The notes under the pieces were generated by a model. The model made no database searches. It worked only from the letters and a program-made list of their open reading frames with translations, and had not been told where the DNA came from. The translations under genes and the position numbers were made by a program. A stretch of DNA of 64,000 bases from Rhodospirillales bacterium (lineage in GTDB: Bacteria; Pseudomonadota; Alphaproteobacteria; ATCC43930; CGMCC-115725): NCBI GenBank assembly GCA_028288725.1, contig JAQGIC010000072.1, positions 1 to 64,000 on the forward strand. Direction: 5' to 3'. This document shows positions 8,386 through 17,048 of the stretch, in pieces. Position 1 is the first letter of the stretch; each line of letters starts with the position of its first letter.

Positions 8386-9519
8386 TTGAAGAAAAATATG
8401 AACTTGATACTGTCTGTGGTGGTGATGATTTGTGGGATATCGGCACCACTTGCACGCGTTTATGCCGACGATCCGAACTCAAGCGCGCGGTTGCTGGCCA
8501 AACAGGGCGGCGTCGGCATCGTCGCAGGCGGAATAGACGGCACTTACTTGAGGATAGCGGCGGATCTTGCCGCGGTTCTGGATGGCGACAGCCAACTGCG
8601 GGTTCTCCCGATGATCGGCAAGGGCTCGGTGCAGAACCTGTTCGATCTCCGCTATCTGCGGAATGTGGATATCGCGATCGTCCAGTCCGATGCCTTGGCG
8701 TTCATTCGCCAGGATCCATCGACAGCCGACGTCTCCAACTACGTTCGTTATGTGACCAAGCTGTACAACGAAGAATTTCAGATCCTGGCATCGAAGGACA
8801 TTCAATCTTTAGCCGATCTACGCGGCAAGAAAGTCAACACCGACGTCGTCGGCAGCGGCACGGGAATGACCGCGAACATCGTCTTCCGCAAGCTCGAAAT
8901 TCCGATTGTGGAACAGCATCTGAACCAGGCCGACGCCATTCAGGCCCTCAAGTCCGGAGACGTCGCCGCCGTTGTTTTCGTCGCGGGCAAGCCGGTCAAG
9001 CTGTTCTCTTCTATCGATGGCGCCAGCGGCATGCATTTCCTGAGCGTGCCACCTACGCCCAACTTGCTCGCGACCTACCTGCCGGCCCAATTGTCTCACG
9101 ACGATTATCCGCAACTCATCCCAAATGGCGCCTCGATAGACACGGTTGCCGTCGGTGCCGTCATGGCGATCTACAACCTGAGTCCCGGCACCACGCGCTA
9201 TCGCCAGGCTGCGGCGTTCGTCGAAGCGTTCTTCGGCAAGTTCAATAAATTTCTTGAGCCGCAACGCCACCCGAAGTGGCACGAGGTCAGCCTCGCGGCC
9301 GACCTGCCCGGTTGGAAGCGCTTCCAACCCGCGGGCGACTGGCTGGCTCAGCATTCGAACAGCGCGGAAAGCGCCAACGACGGGGTGCGCGAGGCATTCG
9401 AAATCTATCTCAATGAGCAGGCGATCAAAGAAAAAGGCCCCCCGCTGACCAGCGAAGAAAAGGCGGCTCTCTACGCGAGCTTCCGGAAGTGGAAGAGGGA
9501 GACTGCAGCGGCCCGCTGA
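8386..9519 (+). CDS. TAXI-family TRAP-type periplasmic solute-binding protein
   Basis: 377 aa if it starts at TTG 8386, which has GGAGG 5 nt upstream and gives a standard signal peptide (KKN basic start, hydrophobic core, cleavage near VYA-DD). The mature protein has the TAXI pattern GIVAGGIDGTYLRIAADLA, then GKGSVQNLFDL and DIAIVQSDALAF, and an SLADLRGKKVNTDVVGSGTG segment. A lysine/glutamate-rich C-terminal extension (about residues 330-377) goes beyond the minimal fold. Classical TAXI proteins feed a DctM-type TRAP permease; none is present in this window. The divergent AAA ATPase gene is the obvious candidate partner. The ligand is unknown. Confidence 0.88.
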   Translation: MKKNMNLILSVVVMICGISAPLARVYADDPNSSARLLAKQGGVGIVAGGIDGTYLRIAADLAAVLDGDSQLRVLPMIGKGSVQNLFDLRYLRNVDIAIVQSDALAFIRQDPSTADVSNYVRYVTKLYNEEFQILASKDIQSLADLRGKKVNTDVVGSGTGMTANIVFRKLEIPIVEQHLNQADAIQALKSGDVAAVVFVAGKPVKLFSSIDGASGMHFLSVPPTPNLLATYLPAQLSHDDYPQLIPNGASIDTVAVGAVMAIYNLSPGTTRYRQAAAFVEAFFGKFNKFLEPQRHPKWHEVSLAADLPGWKRFQPAGDWLAQHSNSAESANDGVREAFEIYLNEQAIKEKGPPLTSEEKAALYASFRKWKRETAAAR

Positions 9520-9788
9520 GGATGATGGATTGTCCCGCTGATTGACCATATCCCGGCGAGGGGGGTACCGACCGGTGGGTGTTTTTACAGACGGGGAGTC
9601 AGCCCTGGTGACATGGGGAAGTGTTCCATCTCGATCGCCGTCACCACTACGGTGTCCCAAGGGTCACCACTACGGTGTCCCAAGGCAACAATACTTCGTT
9701 CGTGACGTCCAAAAGAAGCGCATGTCGGAACTCCTGCGGAAGCGAGCCCACGGCACCAGGGACAAAATCGCCTAGGGTCCCGAACCGG
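9520..9788. other. Intergenic region with a 23-bp tandem direct repeat
   Basis: 269 bp between the convergent TAXI and ArsB-like genes. It holds two tandem copies of a unit starting TCACCACTACGGTGTCCCAA at 9641-9662 and 9664-9685, exactly 23 bp apart. No convincing coding sequence or hairpin terminator was found. The repeat could be a slippage product or the scar of a lost mobile element. Confidence 0.55.
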
Positions 9789-11057
9789 TCAGAACAGGGC
9801 GGTCAATTGCACGCCGGCGAGCGCCAGGATCAAGGCCGGCGGCATGACGACGAAGCCGAGGCCGAGAAAGCGCCAGGTGCCGACATCCTGCCCCTCGCGG
9901 CGGATCGCCACCAGCCATAAGAGGGTGGCGAGCGAGCCCGTCACCGACAGGTTGGGACCGAGATCGATGCCGACCAGCAACGCGCTGCCGACCCTCGCCG
10001 GCAGATGCCCGGCGTCGAGCGAACCGGCGATCAGGCCGACCGGCAGGTTGTTCATCAGGTTGCAGGCGATGGCGGACAGGATGCCGGCCGACCAGGAGGC
10101 GTTCGTGACCGAGCGATCCGCGGCTGTCTGGAGCAACCCGGTCAGTCTGCCCAGGACGCCGGTATGGGCCAGGCCCTCGACCAGAACGAACAGGCCGGCG
10201 ACGAGCGGCAGCACGCTCCAGGACACGCCCCGCAGCAGTCGCCGGGGTGTCTCGCGCTTGCGCCAAAGCACGATAGCCGCGGTTGCCGTGCCGGCGAGCA
10301 GGGTCGGCAGGCCGAGCGGGAGATCGAAGGCGGAAGTCAGCAACAGCACGACGGCCGTGACCGCGATGCCGGCGGCGGCCAGGATGGCGTCGGGCGGCAG
10401 GTCGGGCACGGGCGTGTCCCGTTCGATCGCCTCCCGCAATGACCGTCGCTGGGAGAACCGCAGGCCGACATAGGTCGCGGTGATCGCCAGAACCGACGGG
10501 AGGGTGAACCGCATCAGCCAATGGGCGAGCGTCGGCATATGGCTGCCGAAGATCACCAGATTGGCCGGGTTGGAGATCGGCAGGACGAAGCTGGCGGCAT
10601 TCGCGATGAAGGCGCAGACGAACAGATAGGGCAATGGTTCCGCCCTGGCGGCTTTGGCGGCGGCATAGACCGCGGGGGTCAGCACGACGGCCGTGGCGTC
10701 GTTCGACAGAAACACCGTCACGAGGATGCCGACCAGATAGACCAGCGCGAACAGGCGCGGCGCGGAACCATGCGCGGCCCGCGTCGCCTGTGCGGCCAGC
10801 CAGTCGAACAAGCCTTCTTCCCGGGCGAGTTCCGCCAGCAGCATCATGCCGATCAGAAACAGATAGACGTCCGTGCCCTTGCCGATTGCGGCGAGCGCGT
10901 CGCGCCAGGGCAGCAGGGTCAGCACGACCAGCGCCGCGGCGCCGGCGACGGCCCAGATCGCCTCCGGCAGGCGCCAGGGACGCAGGATGACCCCGGCGGT
11001 GGCGAGTGCCGAAATGACCCAGGTCAGAGCATCAGGGTCCGACAGGATGCTGCCCAC
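9789..11057 (-). CDS. ArsB-like anion/arsenite permease (ArsB/NhaD superfamily)
   Basis: 422 aa, about 11 hydrophobic segments, consistent with the ArsB/NhaD ion transporter superfamily. Typical features are YLFLIGMMLLAELAREEGLF near residue 65, VFLSNDATAVVLTPAVYAA near 115, and NAASFVLPISNPANLVIFG near 150; the SNDATAVVLTP and PISNPAN segments match arsenite efflux pumps. The cytoplasmic loop around residues 205-215 is charged. No arsR, arsC or acr3 gene is adjacent, so the substrate could equally be another oxyanion or dicarboxylate. It is divergent from urtA. Confidence 0.8.
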   Translation of the reverse strand: MGSILSDPDALTWVISALATAGVILRPWRLPEAIWAVAGAAALVVLTLLPWRDALAAIGKGTDVYLFLIGMMLLAELAREEGLFDWLAAQATRAAHGSAPRLFALVYLVGILVTVFLSNDATAVVLTPAVYAAAKAARAEPLPYLFVCAFIANAASFVLPISNPANLVIFGSHMPTLAHWLMRFTLPSVLAITATYVGLRFSQRRSLREAIERDTPVPDLPPDAILAAAGIAVTAVVLLLTSAFDLPLGLPTLLAGTATAAIVLWRKRETPRRLLRGVSWSVLPLVAGLFVLVEGLAHTGVLGRLTGLLQTAADRSVTNASWSAGILSAIACNLMNNLPVGLIAGSLDAGHLPARVGSALLVGIDLGPNLSVTGSLATLLWLVAIRREGQDVGTWRFLGLGFVVMPPALILALAGVQLTALF

Positions 11058-11358
11058 GCGTCACGAGCCCGACGGTACGGGCGCCAGGATCGGAAGGACC
11101 AAGGGGCGGCGATGCATTCCCTATGATAGAGCGCAGTCGGCGCGGATATTCAAGCGAGGCCCGCCGCGCCGGGACGATCCGGGGCCTGCCGCAGTGCAAT
11201 ATACGTCAAACGCCCCATACCGGAGCCCTGGCCCGGGCCATAGGCTGCTATCCGGTCGGAAAGGCGAGGGCGCCGAAGTCCCATCCCTTCCGACCGGGGT
11301 TTCACCAGGGCGGTCGACGAGGGCTTTCGTCGGTGCCATGCGATCGAAGGGGATGGGG
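11058..11358. promoter_or_regulatory. Divergent region arsB-like / urtA with a long leader hairpin
   Basis: 301 bp without a gene. Its main structure is a perfect 10-bp inverted repeat, CCGGTCGGAA at 11252-11261 pairing with TTCCGACCGG at 11288-11297, ending about 60 nt upstream of the urtA start. There is no T-run after it, so it is not a standard terminator; a leader regulatory structure or operator is possible. I looked for a sigma-54 GG-N10-GC promoter, expected for a nitrogen-regulated gene, and did not find a good one. Confidence 0.45.
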
Positions 11359-12654
11359 ATGAGTTTCATTACCAGGCGGGCGGCACTCGCGGGTGCGACG
11401 GCCCTGATGACCGCTCTGACCTTGGCGGGTCAGGCGCGCGCGGCCGACGACACGATCAAGATCGGCGTGCTGCATTCGCTGTCGGGTACGATGGCGATCA
11501 GCGAGACCACGCTCAAGGACACGGTCCTGATGATGGTCGACGATCTGAACAAGAAGGGCGGTCTGCTCGGCAAGAAGGTCGAGGCCGTCGTGGTCGATCC
11601 GGCCTCGAACTGGCCGCTGTTCGCCGAAAAGGCGCGCGAGCTCATTTCCAAGGATCATGTCGCCGTCGTGTTCGGCTGCTGGACCTCGGTCAGCCGCAAG
11701 TCGGTGCTGCCGGTGTTCGAGGAGCTGAACGGCCTGTTGTTCTATCCCGTCCAGTATGAGGGCGAGGAAAGCTCGAACAACGTGTTCTACACCGGCGCCG
11801 CGCCCAATCAGCAGGCGATCCCGGCGGTCGAATATCTGATGAGCAAGGAAGGCGGCGAGGTGAAGCGCTGGGTGCTGGAAGGCACGGACTACGTTTATCC
11901 GCGCACGACCAACAAGATCCTCGAGGCGTTCCTGAAATCGAAGGGCGTTCCGGCCGAGGACATCAAGGTCAACTACACGCCGTTCGGCTTCAGCGATTGG
12001 CAGACCGAAGTGGCCGACATCAAGAAGTTCGCGTCGGCCGGCAAGAAGACTGCCGTCGTCTCGACCGTCAATGGCGACGCCAACGTGCCGTTCTACAAGG
12101 AACTGGCCAACGAGGGCATCAAGGCGACCGATATTCCGGTCGTGGCCTTCTCGGTCGGCGAGGAAGAGCTGGCCGGCATCGATACCAAGAACCTGGTCGG
12201 TCATCTGGCGGCCTGGAACTACTTCGAATCGGTCAAGAACTCGACCAACGAAGCCTTCATCAAGAAGTGGCACACCTACATCAAGAACGACAAGCGCGTG
12301 ACCAACGACCCGATGGAAGCGACCTATATCGGCTTCAAGATGTGGACCCAGGCCGTGCTGCAGGCCGGCACGACCAATGTCGACGCGGTCCGTCAGGCGA
12401 TGTATGGCCAGAAGGTGGCCGCTCCCGGCGGCTTCCAGGCAGTCATGAACACCAATCATCATCTATCCAAGCCGGTGATGATCGGTGAAATCCAGGCGAA
12501 CGGTCAGTTCGACATCGTCTGGCAGACCAAGGCGCCGATCAAGGCCGACGCCTGGAGCCCGTTCCTGCCGGAAGACAAGGGCAAGGTCGCCGATTGGACC
12601 TTCCCCTGGAATTGCGGCAATTGCACGAGCCCGAAAGCTGTCGCGTACGAATAA
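11359..12654 (+). CDS. urtA: Urea ABC transporter, periplasmic urea-binding protein UrtA
   Basis: 431 aa from ATG at 11359 with AAGGGG 6 nt upstream; ATGs at 11338 and 11353 are in frame and possible. A twin-arginine-like N-terminus (ITRRAALAG) with a hydrophobic core and an ARA-A cleavage site gives export. The mature protein carries the UrtA hallmarks IKIGVLHSLSGTMAISE, then VFGCWTSVSRKSVLPVFEE, LLFYPVQYEGEESSNNVFYT and WKRE-type C-terminal features, ending NCGNCTSPK. It binds urea (or short amides) for the UrtBC/DE pump. It is separated from urtB by 207 bp that contain a palindromic repeat, so its transcript may be partly uncoupled from the rest of the operon. Confidence 0.96.
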   Translation: MSFITRRAALAGATALMTALTLAGQARAADDTIKIGVLHSLSGTMAISETTLKDTVLMMVDDLNKKGGLLGKKVEAVVVDPASNWPLFAEKARELISKDHVAVVFGCWTSVSRKSVLPVFEELNGLLFYPVQYEGEESSNNVFYTGAAPNQQAIPAVEYLMSKEGGEVKRWVLEGTDYVYPRTTNKILEAFLKSKGVPAEDIKVNYTPFGFSDWQTEVADIKKFASAGKKTAVVSTVNGDANVPFYKELANEGIKATDIPVVAFSVGEEELAGIDTKNLVGHLAAWNYFESVKNSTNEAFIKKWHTYIKNDKRVTNDPMEATYIGFKMWTQAVLQAGTTNVDAVRQAMYGQKVAAPGGFQAVMNTNHHLSKPVMIGEIQANGQFDIVWQTKAPIKADAWSPFLPEDKGKVADWTFPWNCGNCTSPKAVAYE

Positions 12655-12731
12655 GCGGCTGCATGAAAAACTAGGAACCGCAGCGACGGACCGGATGGCA
12701 ATGCCGTCCGGTCCGGAGCAATTCTGATCTT

Positions 12732-12841
12732 CTAGTGGATAAATCAGACGGACCAGTCCGTCTGATTTTACCGCAACTCATTAATGTGATGGGCCGATTC
12801 ACCTAACGCTTGGAAATCAAGCGTCAGGATCGGACCACTAG
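12732..12841 (+). repeat. CTAG-bounded palindromic repeat, family A, full-length copy (urtA-urtB gap)
   Basis: 110 bp with inverted ends CTAGTGG (12732-12738) and CCACTAG (12834-12840). Inside are a first hairpin ATCAGACGGA-loop-TCCGTCTGAT (12743-12766) and a second, ACGCTTG-loop-CAAGCGT (about 12806-12824), flanked by matching GCCGAT and ATCGG segments. Related copies lie at 21858-21919, 23908-24019 and 56481-56558. Sitting between urtA and urtB, it could attenuate transcription or protect the urtA mRNA 3' end. Confidence 0.85.
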
Positions 12842-12861
12842 GCTGGCGGGGGTTCCTGACC

Positions 12862-14469
12862 GTGAGATTGATCCGTGCGCTGGTGATCCTCGGGCTGTTG
12901 CTGGTGCCGCTCATGGGCCGCGCCGCCAATCTGCCCGACGCCGAGCTTGCCAAGTTGGTCACCGGCCTCGCCGGCGACGGCTTCGACGATAAAATCGCCG
13001 CGATCGATGCGCTTGGCACGAGCGGCGACGCCCGGGCGGTCGCGATTCTGAAGGCGCTGACCGACGGCAAGCTCGCCGCGAGCGACGACAAGCAGATGCT
13101 GATCGAGGGGGCCGGCGGAAAATTTACCGATGCCGTGACCGGTGCGCCGGTGACGCCCGGTGCCGAACCCGAACGGATTCACGTCAACAACAGGCTGCGC
13201 GGCCTTATCGACGGGGCGCTGTCGCGCCTTACGCTCTACAGCGCCGATCCGGGTGATCGCCTGAGTGCCGCGACCGAGGCGCTGCATCATCCGTCGCTGG
13301 GCGCGGTGCCGTCGCTCGACAAGGCGCTGGCGACCGAGCAGGACAAGGGCGTCGCGGCCGCACTCAAGCTGGCGCGCGCCGCCGGTCTGTTGCAGAGCCC
13401 TGATGCGGCCGTGCGGCTCGCCGCGGTCGACGAATTGGCGGCTTCGACGGATTCCGAGGTGCGCGGTCTGCTGGGCGAACTGGTCGGCGGTCATGAGAGC
13501 GATCCCAAGGTGATCGCCGCCGCCAAGACGGCGCTGGCCAAGATCGAGCGGCAGCTTGCCTATATCGAGATCGGCATCAACCTGTTCCAGGGCCTCAGCC
13601 TCGGTTCGGTCCTGCTGCTGGCGGCGATGGGTCTCGCCGTGACCTTCGGCGTCATGGGCGTGATCAACATGGCCCATGGCGAGATGATCATGCTGGGCGC
13701 CTATACCACCTTCGTGGTGCAGGAGATCTTCCGCGCCTTTCTGCCGGCCGGCCTGTTCGATCTCTATCTGGTCGTCTCGGTCCCCGCGGCCTTCCTGGTC
13801 GCGGGCGCGGTCGGCGTGGCGCTGGAGCGGACCATCATCCGCTTTCTCTACGGCCGCCCGCTCGAAACGCTGCTGGCAACCTGGGGCATCAGCCTGATGC
13901 TGCAGCAGCTCGTCCGCAGCATTTTCGGCGCGCCCAACAAAGAGGTCGCCAATCCCAGCTGGATGACCGGCGGCTTCCAGATCCTGGGCGGTTTCACCGT
14001 CACCTGGAACCGGCTGGTCATCATCGCCTTCGGCTTCGTCGTGCTGGGGGCGCTGGTGCTGGTGCTGCGCCGGACCAACCTCGGCCTGCACATGCGCGCC
14101 GTCACCCAGAACCGCAAGATGGCGGCGATCATGGGCATTCCGACCGACAAGGTCGATGCGCTCACCTTCGGGCTGGGATCCGGTATCGCGGGCATGGCCG
14201 GCGTCGCGCTCAGCCAGATCGGCAATGTCAGTCCGAACCTGGGTACGATCTACATCATCGACAGCTTCATGGTCGTCGTGTTCGGCGGGGTCGGCAGTCT
14301 GGTCGGCACGCTGGCCGGCGCCATGGGGCTGGGCGTGGTCAACAAGTTCCTGGAGCCGTTCGCCGGCGCCGTGCTGGGCAAGATCCTGGTACTGGTCGCC
14401 ATCATCATCTTCATCCAGTTCCGGCCGCGCGGGCTGTTCGCGCTCAAGGGGCGGTCGGTGGAGGCGTAG
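12862..14469 (+). CDS. urtB: Urea ABC transporter permease UrtB
   Basis: 535 aa from GTG at 12862. As in other UrtB proteins, a signal-like segment and a periplasmic domain of about 225 residues (helical, HEAT-like, with two VAxAKTALAKI-type helices) precede a LivH-type permease domain. The permease part begins near GINLFQGLSLGSVLLLAAMG and includes FGVMGVINMAHGEMIMLGAY, RFLYGRPLETLLATWGISLM and MVVVFGGVGSLVGTLAGA. It forms the membrane channel with UrtC. The urtC start follows the stop codon directly. Confidence 0.95.
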   Translation: MRLIRALVILGLLLVPLMGRAANLPDAELAKLVTGLAGDGFDDKIAAIDALGTSGDARAVAILKALTDGKLAASDDKQMLIEGAGGKFTDAVTGAPVTPGAEPERIHVNNRLRGLIDGALSRLTLYSADPGDRLSAATEALHHPSLGAVPSLDKALATEQDKGVAAALKLARAAGLLQSPDAAVRLAAVDELAASTDSEVRGLLGELVGGHESDPKVIAAAKTALAKIERQLAYIEIGINLFQGLSLGSVLLLAAMGLAVTFGVMGVINMAHGEMIMLGAYTTFVVQEIFRAFLPAGLFDLYLVVSVPAAFLVAGAVGVALERTIIRFLYGRPLETLLATWGISLMLQQLVRSIFGAPNKEVANPSWMTGGFQILGGFTVTWNRLVIIAFGFVVLGALVLVLRRTNLGLHMRAVTQNRKMAAIMGIPTDKVDALTFGLGSGIAGMAGVALSQIGNVSPNLGTIYIIDSFMVVVFGGVGSLVGTLAGAMGLGVVNKFLEPFAGAVLGKILVLVAIIIFIQFRPRGLFALKGRSVEA

Positions 14470-15597
14470 ATGATGCGGCGCACCCCGCTCCTGACCGGCT
14501 CCGGCTGGCTCGTCTTCCTGGCGGCGATGCTGGTCGCCGCCGTGCTGATCCCGGTGCTGGCAACCCTGCCGCCGCCGGACTCGATGTTCCGCCTGCCGGC
14601 CTATCTGGTGCCGCTGTTCGGCAAATATCTCTGCTACGCCATCCTGGCGCTCGCCCTCGACCTGATCTGGGGTTATGCCGGCATCCTGAGCCTGGGGCAC
14701 GGCGCCTTCTTCGCGCTCGGCGGCTACGCCATGGGCATGTATCTGATGCGCCAGATCGGCACGCGCGGCGTCTATGGCGATCCGATCCTGCCGGATTTCA
14801 TGGTGTTCCTGAACTGGCGGGAATTGCCCTTCGCCTGGTGGGGCTTCCATAATTTCGCCTATGCCGCCTTCATGGCGCTGGCGGTGCCGGGCGCGCTCGC
14901 AGCCCTGTTCGGCTGGTTCGCCTTCCGCAGCCGCGTCACCGGCGTCTATCTGTCGATCATCACCCAGGCAATGACTTACGCCCTGTTGCTCGCCTTCTTT
15001 CGCAACGACATGGGCTTCGGCGGCAACAACGGCCTGACCGATTTCAAGGAAATCCTGGGCTACGAGGTCCAGGCGCCGTCGACCCGCCTCGGGCTCTATG
15101 TCATCACGGCCGTGGCGCTGGGCCTGTCGTTCCTCGTCTGCCGTTTCGTGGTGACGACCCGGTTCGGCCGGCTGCTGCTGGCGCTCAGGGATGCGGAAAG
15201 CCGGGTGCGCTTCATCGGCTATTCGACGACCGGGGCCAAGCTGTTCGTGTTCGTGCTGTCGGCCCTGTTGTGCGGCCTCGCCGGCGCGCTCTACGTGCCG
15301 CAGGTCGGCATCATCAATCCGAGCGAATTCCAGCCGGGCAATTCGATCGAGGTCGCGATCTGGGTCGCGGTCGGCGGGCGTGGCACGCTGGTCGGCGCCA
15401 TCCTGGGCGCGCTGGTGGTGAATTTCGTCAAGACCTGGCTGACCGGTGCTGCGCCCGAGCTCTGGCTGTTCGCGCTGGGCGCGCTGTTCATCGTCGTGAC
15501 GCTCGCGATGCCGAACGGCATCCTGGGCCTGGTCGCCCAGGCGAAGCAATGGCGCCGGACGCCGACGGCGCCTGTCGCGGAGACGGTCCATGACTGA
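14470..15597 (+). CDS. urtC: Urea ABC transporter permease UrtC
   Basis: 375 aa LivM-type permease starting directly after the urtB stop (a second ATG follows at 14473). Visible family motifs are ALALDLIWGYAGILSLGHGA near residue 55, the UrtC-typical long loop with YGDPILPDFMVFLNWRELPF, GFGGNNGLTDFKEILGY, and VGGRGTLVGAILGALVVNF near the C-terminus. It has about 8-9 membrane segments. The gene overlaps urtD by 8 nt. Confidence 0.95.
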   Translation: MMRRTPLLTGSGWLVFLAAMLVAAVLIPVLATLPPPDSMFRLPAYLVPLFGKYLCYAILALALDLIWGYAGILSLGHGAFFALGGYAMGMYLMRQIGTRGVYGDPILPDFMVFLNWRELPFAWWGFHNFAYAAFMALAVPGALAALFGWFAFRSRVTGVYLSIITQAMTYALLLAFFRNDMGFGGNNGLTDFKEILGYEVQAPSTRLGLYVITAVALGLSFLVCRFVVTTRFGRLLLALRDAESRVRFIGYSTTGAKLFVFVLSALLCGLAGALYVPQVGIINPSEFQPGNSIEVAIWVAVGGRGTLVGAILGALVVNFVKTWLTGAAPELWLFALGALFIVVTLAMPNGILGLVAQAKQWRRTPTAPVAETVHD

Positions 15598-16342
15598 CCC
15601 CCTTTCGACCGCCCAGCTCTATCTCGACGGCATCACCGTCTCGTTCGACGGGTTCAAGGCGCTGAACGCGCTGTCGCTGGTGATCGAGCCCGGCGAGTTG
15701 CGCACGATCATCGGGCCGAACGGCGCCGGCAAGACGACCATGATGGACGTCATCACCGGCAAGACCCGGCCCGACAGCGGCACGGCGATGTTCGAGGGGC
15801 GCCACGACCTGACGCGGCTCGACGAGCCGACGATCGCCAATCTGGGCATCGGCCGGAAATTCCAGAAGCCGACCGTGTTCGAGAACCTGACGGTCGAGGA
15901 AAATCTCGAGCTGGCACTCAAGGACGACCGGCGCATCCGCCACACGCTGTTCCGTCGCCTGGACGAGGAGCAGGAGGCGAAGCTGGAACGCGTGCTGGCC
16001 CAGGTCGGGCTGATGCGGCGCCGGACCGAACTGGCCGGGCTGTTGAGCCATGGTCAGAAGCAATGGCTCGAGATCGGCATGCTGCTGGTGCATGACCCGC
16101 GCCTGATCCTGCTCGACGAGCCGGTCGCCGGCATGACCGATGCCGAGACGGCGGCCACGGCCGATCTGATCACGCGGCTGGCGCGCGATCGCACGATCGT
16201 GGTGGTCGAGCACGACATGGTGTTCGTGCGCAGCCTGGGCGCCAAGGTCACGGTGCTGCATGAAGGCTCGGTTCTGGCCGAAGGCTCGATCGACGCGGTG
16301 CAGAACCACCCGCGCGTGATCGAGGTCTATCTGGGGCGATGA
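15590..16342 (+). CDS. urtD: Urea ABC transporter ATPase UrtD
   Basis: 250 aa LivG-type ATPase. Walker A GPNGAGKTT, a Q-loop region with GRKFQKPTVFENLTVEEN (UrtD-typical), an unusual signature LLSHGQKQWLEIG (LSHGQKQ replaces LSGGQ, normal for UrtD), Walker B LILLDEPVAGM and the H-loop VVEHDM are all present. It energises urea uptake together with UrtE. It starts inside the end of urtC and is followed by urtE after 4 nt. Confidence 0.95.
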   Translation: MTDPLSTAQLYLDGITVSFDGFKALNALSLVIEPGELRTIIGPNGAGKTTMMDVITGKTRPDSGTAMFEGRHDLTRLDEPTIANLGIGRKFQKPTVFENLTVEENLELALKDDRRIRHTLFRRLDEEQEAKLERVLAQVGLMRRRTELAGLLSHGQKQWLEIGMLLVHDPRLILLDEPVAGMTDAETAATADLITRLARDRTIVVVEHDMVFVRSLGAKVTVLHEGSVLAEGSIDAVQNHPRVIEVYLGR

Positions 16343-16346
16343 CAGC

Positions 16347-17039
16347 ATGTTGACCGTCGATGCGATCGATCTCTCCTACGGCGCCAGCCAGATCCTGCGC
16401 CGCGTCAGCCTGACCGCCAGGAAGGGCGAGGTAACCTGCGTGCTGGGCCGCAACGGCGTCGGCAAGACCAGCCTGATCCGCGGCATCTTCGGGCTGCAGC
16501 CGATCAAGGCCGGCCACATTCTGTGGGAGGGCCAGGCCATCGACAAGCTGCCGGCCCATCGCCGCGCCGCAGCGGGCCTCGCCCTGGTGCCGCAGGGCCG
16601 CGAGATCTTCCCGCGCCTGACGGTGCTGGAAAACCTCAAGACCGGCCTCGCCGCCGCCAAGGGCGCCAAGACCATTCCGGACGAGATCTTCGAGTTGTTT
16701 CCGGTGCTGGACCAGATGCTGCACCGGCGCGGCGGCGATCTGTCGGGCGGTCAGCAACAGCAATTGTCGATCGCCCGCGCGCTCGTCACCCGGCCGACCT
16801 GCCTGGTGCTGGACGAGCCGACCGAGGGCATCCAGCCCTCGATCATCAAGGACATCGGCCGCGTCATCACCCTGCTGGCCCAGCGCGGCGACATGGCGAT
16901 CCTGCTGGTCGAGCAATATCTTGATTTCGCCCGCGAACTGGCCGACCGCTTCGCCGTCATGGAACGCGGCGAGGTCGTGATCTCCGGCAATCGCGGCGAG
17001 CTGGACGACCAGGCGGTGCAGCGATATTTGGCGGTTTAA
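16347..17039 (+). CDS. urtE: Urea ABC transporter ATPase UrtE
   Basis: 230 aa LivF-type ATPase with Walker A GRNGVGKTS, signature LSGGQQQQLSIARAL, Walker B LVLDEPTEGIQPSII and a C-terminal VEQYLDFARELADRFAVMER segment typical of UrtE. It is the last gene of urtABCDE and is followed by a hairpin shared with the convergent UDG gene. No urease or urea amidolyase genes lie within the window. Confidence 0.95.
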   Translation: MLTVDAIDLSYGASQILRRVSLTARKGEVTCVLGRNGVGKTSLIRGIFGLQPIKAGHILWEGQAIDKLPAHRRAAAGLALVPQGREIFPRLTVLENLKTGLAAAKGAKTIPDEIFELFPVLDQMLHRRGGDLSGGQQQQLSIARALVTRPTCLVLDEPTEGIQPSIIKDIGRVITLLAQRGDMAILLVEQYLDFARELADRFAVMERGEVVISGNRGELDDQAVQRYLAV

Positions 17040-17048
17040 TTCTCAAAT

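Noticed and set aside
9542-9775. 77-aa plus-strand open frame in the TAXI/ArsB gap
   Set aside because: It crosses the tandem repeat, has no ribosome-binding site and no protein-like motif.
11058-11358. Possible sigma-54 promoter (GG-N10-GC) for urtA
   Set aside because: The best candidates (TGGCCCGGGCCATAGGCTGC near 11229 and GGGGCCTGCCGCAGTGC near 11180) have the GG and GC elements at the wrong distance.
12838-15591. 917-aa minus-strand open frame opposite urtB and urtC
   Set aside because: Same shadow pattern (runs of HD, RR, QH); the plus strand has unambiguous UrtB and UrtC motifs and operon spacing.
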